A stretch of 45,413 nt of DNA from Bacteroidales bacterium (GTDB taxonomy: Bacteria; Bacteroidota; Bacteroidia; Bacteroidales; WCHB1-69). This document shows, piece after piece, positions 23,940 to 31,305 of this stretch. The stretch lies in contig JAGCFD010000040.1 in NCBI GenBank assembly GCA_017650305.1, positions 1 to 45,413 of the forward strand. The letters run 5' to 3'. The notes beneath the pieces are model-generated. The model searched no databases. It was given only the letters and a program-made list of their open reading frames with translations, and was not told the DNA's origin. Both the position numbers and the translations under genes were made by a program. Numbering within the stretch: position 1 is the first letter of the stretch; each line of letters opens with the position of its first letter.

Positions 23940-25367
23940 ATGAACTACCAGAAATATCTAACACATCCTATCTATCCGTACATCGCCAAAGCTGCAGATT
24001 CTTTGGGATTGGAAGCTTTTGTCGTGGGTGGAGTCGTGCGTGACCTCATCATGCGCCGCCACAACACCGACATTGACATTGTGACTGTCGGCAGCGGCAT
24101 TGAGTTGGCCACTGCCACCGCAGCGCTCATCTCTCCCAATCTGCATGTCAACAAATACAAGAACTTCGGAACTGCGCAGTTCAGATTTCAGGACAACGAC
24201 ATCGAGTTCGTAGGGGCGCGCCGGGAATCGTACAGCCGCGACTCCCGAAAACCCATCGTGGAAGACGGCACGTTGGAGGATGACCAGTTGCGGCGCGACT
24301 TCACCATCAACGCCATGGCCATCTCGCTCAATGGGGAGACGCCCTACGAGCTAATCGATCCTTTCAACGGATTGCAAGACATCCAAGACAAGATTATCCG
24401 TACGCCTTGCGATCCCGACAAGACCTTTTCCGATGACCCCTTGCGCATGATGCGCGCCGTGCGCTTCGCCACACAACTCAACTTTGACATCTTCCCGGAG
24501 ACCTTCGCTTCGATACAAAGAAACGCCTACCGTCTGGAAATCATCTCCAATGAAAGAATCATGGAGGAGTTCAACAAGATCCTGCTCTGCATCAGGCCGT
24601 CAAGAGGTATCAAACTGCTGGATGAAGCTGGCCTGCTGGAGAAGTTCCTTCCCGAGCTCCTGGCGCTCAAGGGCGTGGATATTGTGAATGGCAAAGGCCA
24701 CAAAGACAACTACTTGCACACACTGGAAGTGGTAGATAACGTCGCCATGTCAACCACCAACTTGTGGCTTGTCTGGGCTGCCTTGTTGCACGACATCGCC
24801 AAACCCGCCACCAAGCGCTTCGACCCCCAGGTAGGCTGGACCTTCCATGGCCATGAGGTCGTGGGCGCCAAGATGGTCAGCCGCATCTTCCATCGGCTGC
24901 ACATGCCTAACAACGAGAAGATGAAATATGTGCAGAAGCTTGTGGGCCTGCACCTGCGTCCGATCGCACTTGTGGAGGATACTATTACCGACTCCGCCGT
25001 GCGCCGCCTGCTGTTTGAGGCCGGAGACGATATTGACGACCTTATGCGCCTCTGCGAGGCTGACGTCACCTCCAAGAACTCCTCCAAGATCCATCGTTGC
25101 TTCCAGAACTTTGCCAAAGTACGCGAGAAACTGATCGACATAGAAGAAAAAGACAAGATGCGCAACTGGCGCCCGCCCATCACTGGCGAAGACATCATGC
25201 AAGCCTTCAACCTATTGCCTTGTAGAGAGATAGGCATCATCAAAGATGCCGTCAGCAATGCCATCTTGGATTGCGAAATTGAGAACACTCGTGAGGCTGC
25301 CATCGCCAGAATGCTGGAAGAAGGCTCCAAACTCGGTCTTACACCTATTGAGAACCTTAATCTGTAA
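23940..25367 (+). CDS. cca: CCA tRNA nucleotidyltransferase with HD domain
   Basis: Adds or repairs the 3' CCA of tRNAs, needed here because tRNA-His lacks an encoded CCA. The 475-aa protein has the class II nucleotidyltransferase motif VVGGVVRDLIM with DIDIV, then DDQLRRDFTINAMA, DPFNGLQDI and DDPLRMMRAVRFATQL. A C-terminal HD domain follows (HTLEVVDNV, LLHDIAKP, FHGHEVVGAKM). It could alternatively be a poly(A) polymerase-like family member, but length and motifs favour cca. It lies between the PNGase and DUF4296 genes with gaps of 3 and 6 nt. Confidence 0.94.
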   Translation: MNYQKYLTHPIYPYIAKAADSLGLEAFVVGGVVRDLIMRRHNTDIDIVTVGSGIELATATAALISPNLHVNKYKNFGTAQFRFQDNDIEFVGARRESYSRDSRKPIVEDGTLEDDQLRRDFTINAMAISLNGETPYELIDPFNGLQDIQDKIIRTPCDPDKTFSDDPLRMMRAVRFATQLNFDIFPETFASIQRNAYRLEIISNERIMEEFNKILLCIRPSRGIKLLDEAGLLEKFLPELLALKGVDIVNGKGHKDNYLHTLEVVDNVAMSTTNLWLVWAALLHDIAKPATKRFDPQVGWTFHGHEVVGAKMVSRIFHRLHMPNNEKMKYVQKLVGLHLRPIALVEDTITDSAVRRLLFEAGDDIDDLMRLCEADVTSKNSSKIHRCFQNFAKVREKLIDIEEKDKMRNWRPPITGEDIMQAFNLLPCREIGIIKDAVSNAILDCEIENTREAAIARMLEEGSKLGLTPIENLNL

Positions 25368-25373
25368 TATGTC

Positions 25374-25832
25374 ATGAAACGTCTTTCACTCATCCTATTA
25401 GCACTGCTTACACTCAGTACAGCTTGCCACAAGAAACAGGTTGTGGCTGAGAAACCAGAAGATTTGATTAACCGTAAGAAGATGGTGGAAATCTTGACGG
25501 ACAGCTACTTGGCAGAAGCCTTCATCTATGCTTCGTTAGACTCCGTGCCTGCCGAAGATCTTACCCTCACGCTATATAAAGACATTTACGATCGCTATGG
25601 CATAACCAAGGACCAGTTCACACATTCCATGGAGTATTACATCAGCGACAATGATCTGATTCAGAAGATGTTGGAGGAAGTCATGGCCAATATCATCCAG
25701 ATGAAAGACACCTCTAATCTTCCAGACTCATTGTTCAGAAGACCGCTGGAGAGCATTCTGCACAGAAACAATACGGAGAAAGACTCTGTTGAGTTTGACA
25801 GCATACAACCCGTTCCCGGTGTCGACATCTAA
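25374..25832 (+). CDS. DUF4296-type lipoprotein
   Basis: Protein of 152 aa with a lipoprotein signal (LLTLSTAC, Cys 18). After it comes KPEDLINRKKMVEILTDSYLAEA, YDRYGITKDQFTHSMEYYISD and a helical end, the arrangement recognised as DUF4296, a Bacteroidota-specific lipoprotein of unknown function. It is last in the operon with the PNGase and cca genes. Its stop shares three bases with the stop of the convergent glycosylase gene (CTAA at 25829-25832). Confidence 0.87.
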   Translation: MKRLSLILLALLTLSTACHKKQVVAEKPEDLINRKKMVEILTDSYLAEAFIYASLDSVPAEDLTLTLYKDIYDRYGITKDQFTHSMEYYISDNDLIQKMLEEVMANIIQMKDTSNLPDSLFRRPLESILHRNNTEKDSVEFDSIQPVPGVDI

Positions 25833-26410
25833 GATCTTTTCAGCACAAAACGATAAGGAAGTTTGGCATCTTCACCTGCATAATCGACCCCAATACGAGG
25901 AGTGGCCTGAATCTCTTCTTCCGAAACAGCCTCTCCCCTATCCTCAAGCCAGACTTTCTCGGAATCCAATGGTGTGCCGTTATCCGCAATAGTCAGTCCA
26001 AGTGCTTTGCTCACTTTGCCAGGTCCGGAAGTGACGGACGAAGTGATGTGCGTCTTGCCTGTTCTTTTTAAGATAAGTTCTTCTCCATGGGTAGGAATAA
26101 TACCTCTTATCAGGATGGCATCAGCGACATCCTCTTCGTTGGTAACAATGTTAAGCATGTGGTGCATACCATAGCAGATGTACATATAAACAACCCCTCC
26201 TTCATGATACATCATCTCGTTACGTTTGGTTCTCCTATGATTATAGGCATGGGACGCTTTATCCACCTCAGCAACGTATGCCTCTGTCTCTGAGATAATT
26301 CCACCAGTAATTTGCCCATCAATACAGGTAAAAATATGTTTACCCAGCAAATCTTTTGCCAGGAACACCACATCTTTCTGTAAAAAATACGATTTTTGCA
26401 GTTTCTCCAT
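25829..26410 (-). CDS. DNA-3-methyladenine glycosylase (AAG/MPG family)
   Basis: Base-excision repair glycosylase of 193 aa that removes alkylated and deaminated purines. The AAG fold motifs are LLGKHIFTCIDG, GGIISETEAYV with the catalytic Glu, ASHAYNHRRTKRNEMMY, VVYMYICYGMHHMLNIVT and ILIRGIIP. The length is normal for the bacterial form. The start MEKLQKSYFL follows an AT-rich gap of 89 nt. CAAAGAAA near 26430 resembles a weak -7 box on the minus strand. It converges on the DUF4296 gene with a 4-nt overlap. Confidence 0.94.
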   Translation of the reverse strand: MEKLQKSYFLQKDVVFLAKDLLGKHIFTCIDGQITGGIISETEAYVAEVDKASHAYNHRRTKRNEMMYHEGGVVYMYICYGMHHMLNIVTNEEDVADAILIRGIIPTHGEELILKRTGKTHITSSVTSGPGKVSKALGLTIADNGTPLDSEKVWLEDRGEAVSEEEIQATPRIGVDYAGEDAKLPYRFVLKRS

Positions 26411-26499
26411 ACAGCCTACAATAAAGCTGCAAAGAAAAAATTTTTTTTAATTACTGCAACAAAAACTTTTGTCAATCGTCTTATAAAAGTGTTATCAGA

Positions 26500-27057
26500 A
26501 TGATGACAAGCGAAGAGAAGGATATCATAAACGGATGCAGACGGGGAGACCAGTCCTGTCAGGAGCAATTATACAAGACGTATGGTCCGATTATCAAGGC
26601 TGTATGTTACCGTTATGTCGGGTATCAGACTGAGGAGGCGAAGGATTTGTTTCACGACATTGTTGTAACAATTTTGACAAACATACATGCCTATAAAATG
26701 GACTCATCGCTGAAGTCTTGGATATATCGCATTTCGGTCAACAAGTGCATTGACTTTTTGCGAAGTCAGAACTTGCGAAAAACGGCGGCTGATGAGGAGA
26801 CGATGATGAACTATCCTTCTTCTGAAAGGCAGAATGACACTCTCACCATGGATCAGATCATAGAGATCATCAACACCCTGCCTGTCAATCAGAAGATGGC
26901 ATTCAATCTTTACGAAGTGGATGGATTCAACGAGAGGGAGATTGTGGAGATTATGGGGATGACACCCACCAACGTGCGCACATTGATATCACGCGCCAAG
27001 CAATCATTGAGAAAGAGAATACAAGCATATCTAGGAAAAGAAATAGAGATATTATGA
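26500..27057 (+). CDS. ECF-family RNA polymerase sigma factor, paired with a T9SS-domain anti-sigma-like protein
   Basis: Protein of 185 aa. Region 2 is at about residues 20-90 (YVGYQTEEAKDLFHDIVVTIL, LKSWIYRISVNKCIDFLRS). Region 4 is near 120-175 (LPVNQKMAFNLYEVDGFNEREIVEIMG, TPTNVRTLISRAK). The upstream 89 nt contain no TAnnTTTG element, so transcription may be autoregulated or use another signal. The stop overlaps the next ATG by 4 nt (ATGA), the usual arrangement for a sigma factor and its anti-sigma factor. The next gene's product has a suitable N-terminus, so control by sequestration at the membrane is inferred. Confidence 0.93.
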   Translation: MMTSEEKDIINGCRRGDQSCQEQLYKTYGPIIKAVCYRYVGYQTEEAKDLFHDIVVTILTNIHAYKMDSSLKSWIYRISVNKCIDFLRSQNLRKTAADEETMMNYPSSERQNDTLTMDQIIEIINTLPVNQKMAFNLYEVDGFNEREIVEIMGMTPTNVRTLISRAKQSLRKRIQAYLGKEIEIL

Positions 27058-27968
27058 AAGATATAAAGAGAGCCTTGTCGGAATACACCGTTCCGGTGGA
27101 AGAAGCGGAATGGCAGAAGATTTCATCTGATACGCGCCTTGTCAAGTACAACAGAGCCTGCAAGATCAGGCGTTGGGCCACTTGGGGAGGAGGCGCCACG
27201 GTGGGAATCATTGGCATAGTGGTCGGTTCTTTGCTGCTGACCCGTCCTGAGAAGACCGTTCCCGCTGCCGAGCCAACGCAGCCAGTTACCGTTGAAGAGA
27301 CCGCCCAGGCATCCCCTGCGCTCCGAGAGGCTTTGGCCCCCGATGCTTCTGCGACAGCTGACAACCCCGTGAATCCAGCTGAAACAAAGCCAGTTACCAA
27401 CACCTATGTGTATGGAGAGAGCACACCGAGTAGCAATGAGCCTATGGTTGCGCCCAGCACATCTTCGCTGAGTGTTGACAATCCCATCGCAAACAACAAA
27501 GTGACGGCCAACAACCAATTGGCCAGCACCACGACAACAGTCGCCACCCCGGCCGCACCAACAGTTTCTGAAAAAAAGACCATCAGAATAGAGGATGAGC
27601 CTTTGCGGATCTCCAAACCGGAAACTGAAACCGAATCAGAGATGATCACTCCCAAAAGTCAGTCAGAGCCCGCTGCAGAAGCTGAAAGTGCCTATCAGAT
27701 CTTTGTTCCCAACTCCTTCACTCCTGACGGCAACGGCACCAATGATCTCTTTATGCCGAAAGCCAGTTTCACAGTCAAAGATTACGAAATCAACATTTTC
27801 TCCCGCAATGGCGGCCGCGTGTTCACCTCTCGCAATATTGAGCAAGGCTGGGATGGATACAACCACGGCACACTGCTCCCCTCTGGCGCTTACCTGTACG
27901 TTATCCGCTATACCGACCCTGACGGCAACACCAAAACCCTTAAGGGACAAGTTGTCCTTCTCAAATAA
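27054..27968 (+). CDS. Single-pass membrane protein: anti-sigma-like N-terminus and T9SS type B (CHU_C) C-terminal domain
   Basis: Protein of 304 aa. Residues 1-40 are cytoplasmic and charged (IKRALSEYTVPVEEAEWQKI), recalling the short N-terminus of Bacteroidota anti-sigma-like proteins. Residues about 41-63 form one transmembrane helix preceded by KIRR, giving N-in/C-out topology; there is no cleavable signal peptide. Residues 65-210 are a Pro/Thr/Ser/Ala-rich periplasmic linker. Residues 214-304 are a complete type B T9SS sorting domain (FVPNSFTPDGNGTNDLF, INIFSRNGGRVF, GWDGYNHG, GAYLYVIRYTDPDGN). Such domains normally end secreted proteins; tethered behind a sigma factor, it may act as a sensor. 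The domain calls are firm; the regulatory role is inference. Confidence 0.85.
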   Translation: MKDIKRALSEYTVPVEEAEWQKISSDTRLVKYNRACKIRRWATWGGGATVGIIGIVVGSLLLTRPEKTVPAAEPTQPVTVEETAQASPALREALAPDASATADNPVNPAETKPVTNTYVYGESTPSSNEPMVAPSTSSLSVDNPIANNKVTANNQLASTTTTVATPAAPTVSEKKTIRIEDEPLRISKPETETESEMITPKSQSEPAAEAESAYQIFVPNSFTPDGNGTNDLFMPKASFTVKDYEINIFSRNGGRVFTSRNIEQGWDGYNHGTLLPSGAYLYVIRYTDPDGNTKTLKGQVVLLK

Positions 27969-27974
27969 ACACTC

Positions 27975-29273
27975 ATGATCGACAGAAGCATTGCTCCAGA
28001 CATACGGCCCTTACTCTCCGTTCCTTTAGCAGATCCAACACTTGAAATCTTGGAGAACGACATACCTCTTTATGTTTTCCCCAACAATGAATTGGAGCTC
28101 ATCCACATTCAGCTTGACATCCGTTCTGGTGCCATCTATGAGCCGAAAAAGCATCTTTCGCTTTTCACATACAGCCTTCTCAAAGGTAGTCATCCCAAAT
28201 ATCATGCTTCCGAGATAGCGGACTTGTTAGACTTTTACGGTTCCGCATACGACACCGATGTTTACCTTGACAGTGTCAGTCTCAAAATGGTGGTGCCCAA
28301 GCGGAATATTCCCAATATCCTGCCCATCATCTTCGAGATGATTTCCGCCCCAAAGTACCGGGAAGATTATTTCAACATCATCCGCCAGCAACGGATTCAA
28401 TCTTTGCGTAACAACCTGAAGAAAAACAGCTTCATAGCTTCCCGTCTCATGCTGCAAGCCATGTTGGGCAACCAATGTGCGGCAGGGCAACTTTCTACAG
28501 AAGAGAGTTATGAAGCGATCACAATCCCCGACCTGGAGCAATATCATCGGGAGAACTTCTGTGCTGAGAACATCACTTTATATTGCACTGGACTTTTAGA
28601 CAAAGAGACTCTTGACCAAATACGAAACATATTCGGCAAAATCAGCCATGGTCAACGGACACTTGAAATGCCCGTGTTTAAGATGCCGATGGACCCGTCG
28701 CCGATGCTCAACATGGAGGTGCCTGACAGTGTCCAGTCCTCCATCTGCCTGGCCATGCCCCATCTGGGCTATGCCGATGTCATATCCACTCCATTCAAAG
28801 TGTTGTCAACCATATCCGGAGGTTATTTTGGATCCCGGCTCATGCAACGAGTGCGCGAGAAATTGGGATACACATACGGTATCGGCAACAGTTTTGTCTT
28901 TCTCGGACGTCAATCCATCTTCGCTATCCAAAGTGATGTGGACGCATTGCACACCCAAGAGGCCATTGACGCCTGTTTCTCTGAATTGGAACGCTTGCAA
29001 AACGAGCCAGTGTCAGAAGATGAGCTGGAGACCGTCAAGACCTACATCACTGGCTCCCTCATTCAAGAAATCAGCACTTCAGTCGCTTATATGTCCAAAT
29101 ATGCCTTCTGGAAGAAAAACAGTACCGACCAGATAATGGTTCAGAAAATGCTGGAATTTATGCAACATATTCATCCTGAGGATATTATAAAAGAAGCAAA
29201 AAAATATTTCTCATACAATAATTTCACCCAAATCATCGTTGGTAAAGAATTAGATAATCGTCAAGATGTTTAG
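27975..29273 (+). CDS. M16 (insulinase)-fold protein lacking the zinc motif
   Basis: Protein of 432 aa, the size of a single-unit M16 subunit. Where active enzymes carry HxxEH, this one reads EPKKHLSLFTYSLLKGS, so the zinc ligands and catalytic Glu are missing. The C-terminal half keeps the M16 Arg/Tyr pair in GSRLMQRVREKLGYTYGI. No signal peptide is seen, so it is probably cytoplasmic unless secreted otherwise. M16 pseudo-subunits usually pair with an active subunit; none is encoded beside it. The gene lies 6 nt after the anti-sigma-like gene and overlaps the next gene by 8 nt, indicating one operon. Confidence 0.87.
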   Translation: MIDRSIAPDIRPLLSVPLADPTLEILENDIPLYVFPNNELELIHIQLDIRSGAIYEPKKHLSLFTYSLLKGSHPKYHASEIADLLDFYGSAYDTDVYLDSVSLKMVVPKRNIPNILPIIFEMISAPKYREDYFNIIRQQRIQSLRNNLKKNSFIASRLMLQAMLGNQCAAGQLSTEESYEAITIPDLEQYHRENFCAENITLYCTGLLDKETLDQIRNIFGKISHGQRTLEMPVFKMPMDPSPMLNMEVPDSVQSSICLAMPHLGYADVISTPFKVLSTISGGYFGSRLMQRVREKLGYTYGIGNSFVFLGRQSIFAIQSDVDALHTQEAIDACFSELERLQNEPVSEDELETVKTYITGSLIQEISTSVAYMSKYAFWKKNSTDQIMVQKMLEFMQHIHPEDIIKEAKKYFSYNNFTQIIVGKELDNRQDV

Positions 29274-31305
29274 GCATATCCTTTCTACATATTTGTTTCT
29301 ATTCTGCATAATAGGGTGTTACGCCTTAGACCCACCGGTTTTACAGTGTGTGGAATTGCAGAACAACAACACACGTGTAAAGATGTCTTGGGACAACTCA
29401 AGTGATTGCGCCTCTTTTGTATCCTACAACTTTTATGTGAATGGCAGCATGGTAGGCTCTGTCACGCCAGGCAACGAATATACCATGTGCAATTATGGCA
29501 GCACCGTGCTTAACAACATCACGCCGTCCAGCATTTACAGTTGTTACATTGAAGCAGTGACCGAAAGCGGCGCCACCTTCAATTCCAACATAGTGCAGAC
29601 CATCAGTCTGACGGTAACCCCCAATGCTGACAGTTCCTTAGTGATTCTCGAGTGGGAAGCGCCCTCATCTCAGATGTCCGGTTCCACTTGGGGTGACACC
29701 TATTTCCTGTACAAGATGCGTGATTTCGAAAATGACTTCAACCCTGTCCCGTTTGCCACAGTGCCGGCTTCGGCTGAGCGCCATTATGTAGACACCGCTG
29801 ACGTTTGCTACAACTTCTTGTACTATCAAGTGGGTATCACCAACAACTACAGTCCGAATCACAGCTGTGTTTTCAGAACGCCCATCGGTTCCGTGTATGT
29901 GGTGGACCGCTCCGCTCCCCCCACGCCCATCTTGGACAGCGTTTCTTATACGGAAGACAATCATGTGATGTTGGGCTTTCATTCCGACGAGCCCTATATG
30001 TACGGTTATATCGTCTATTATCTTAACAATGGTTGGGAGCCATTAGACACGGTCTACAACAGCACCTCCTGGATTGATCCATTTGGCGGTGAACGATGTT
30101 ACCGTATTGCCGTTTTGGACTCCTGTTCCAACAGTTCTCCCATGACTGAAAACGAGCAATGCGACATGCAATTGTATCAGGGAGCGATCGATGCCTGCAA
30201 CCATTCTGCCTCCTTCTCATGGAACACCTACACCAACATGACGGGTGGATTGAACCACTTCGAGGTATTCTTAAGTTCCGATCAAGGGGCTACTTGGGAA
30301 AGTGTTCTTACAACTAACAACACCAACAACACCATACAGAATCTGTCGCTCAACACTGAATATTGGGTTTTTGTGCGTGCCTTCAGCAACACCGAAGGCA
30401 TCACCGCCTCCACCAACCATCTCATCTTCAGTTTGGATGCCGACGAATCCGCAGACATGTCTTACATCCGCTCCGTTTCGGTTATTGACAATGAATATAT
30501 CCAGGTGAAAGTTTTCACCAGTGGAGACACGCTGGACTTCCACTCTATCACCCTGCAGCGCAGCAGTGATGGTATCAACTTCCAAGACTTAGAGACCCAG
30601 AACTTCAACGGAGCCTCTTACATCTTCCAAGACGAGAATGCCGACTTCAACCACAGCACTTACTACTACAGGACTTACATTATCAACAACTGTGATATTC
30701 CTGCCGGTTACTCCAACATTGCGCACAACATCTTGCTGACAGGCGAGGCCACCAACGCCCACGAGGATGTGCTTCAATGGAGCAATTACGGCGAATGGAA
30801 CGGAGATGTGGACTACTACGAACTTTATCGCAAGACAGAATCTGAGCTGACCTTCGCTCTGATACCCGAGCACATCTCCCCTTCCACTATCAACACCTAC
30901 TACGATGATGTCAACAACCTATACGAGTCCGGCTCCATCTTCAAGTACTATGTGGTGGCGCATGAGACGATGAACGACTATGGATTCCAAGACGAGTGCA
31001 TTTCCAACCAACTGGAAGTAAGACAATTGCCTTCTATCTATATCCCCAATGCTTTCACACCTTTGCAGACCATCAACAAGGTTTTCCAGCCTGTAAGCTC
31101 CTTCGTTTCTGCGGAAGGATACAGTTTCAACATCTGGAACCGGATGGGCACGCTCATCTTCTCCACCCATAATCCATACCAGGGATGGGACGGCTATTAC
31201 GATGGCAAAGTAGCTCCTATGGACGTGTATGTCTATAAGATTTACTACACCCTCCCCGATGGCACGGTGGAACAGCGCAAAGGCAGTGTGATGCTGATCT
31301 ATTAA
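29266..31305 (+). CDS. Secreted T9SS type B cargo with fibronectin-III-like repeats
   Basis: Protein of 679 aa with a signal peptide (about residues 1-20, ending GCYA). The long middle contains several beta-sandwich units with Fn3-like signatures (VKMSWDNSSD, VILEWEAPSS, SFSWNTYTN with NLSLNTEYWVFVRAF, LQWSNYGEW with YYELYRK). Residues about 590-679 form a type B sorting domain (IYIPNAFTPLQT, FNIWNRMGTLIFST, GWDGYYDGK, VYVYKIYYTLPDG). It should be exported by T9SS and attached or released at the surface, perhaps for adhesion. It is last in the sigma factor operon, overlapping the M16-like gene by 8 nt. Its stop overlaps the convergent beta-mannosidase stop by 4 nt. Confidence 0.88.
   Translation: MFRHILSTYLFLFCIIGCYALDPPVLQCVELQNNNTRVKMSWDNSSDCASFVSYNFYVNGSMVGSVTPGNEYTMCNYGSTVLNNITPSSIYSCYIEAVTESGATFNSNIVQTISLTVTPNADSSLVILEWEAPSSQMSGSTWGDTYFLYKMRDFENDFNPVPFATVPASAERHYVDTADVCYNFLYYQVGITNNYSPNHSCVFRTPIGSVYVVDRSAPPTPILDSVSYTEDNHVMLGFHSDEPYMYGYIVYYLNNGWEPLDTVYNSTSWIDPFGGERCYRIAVLDSCSNSSPMTENEQCDMQLYQGAIDACNHSASFSWNTYTNMTGGLNHFEVFLSSDQGATWESVLTTNNTNNTIQNLSLNTEYWVFVRAFSNTEGITASTNHLIFSLDADESADMSYIRSVSVIDNEYIQVKVFTSGDTLDFHSITLQRSSDGINFQDLETQNFNGASYIFQDENADFNHSTYYYRTYIINNCDIPAGYSNIAHNILLTGEATNAHEDVLQWSNYGEWNGDVDYYELYRKTESELTFALIPEHISPSTINTYYDDVNNLYESGSIFKYYVVAHETMNDYGFQDECISNQLEVRQLPSIYIPNAFTPLQTINKVFQPVSSFVSAEGYSFNIWNRMGTLIFSTHNPYQGWDGYYDGKVAPMDVYVYKIYYTLPDGTVEQRKGSVMLIY

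Noticed and set aside
26411-26499. TAnnTTTG promoter for the sigma factor operon
   Set aside because: Only partial matches were found. TTTTGTC and CTTATAAAAG are suggestive but do not fit the consensus, so no promoter was annotated.
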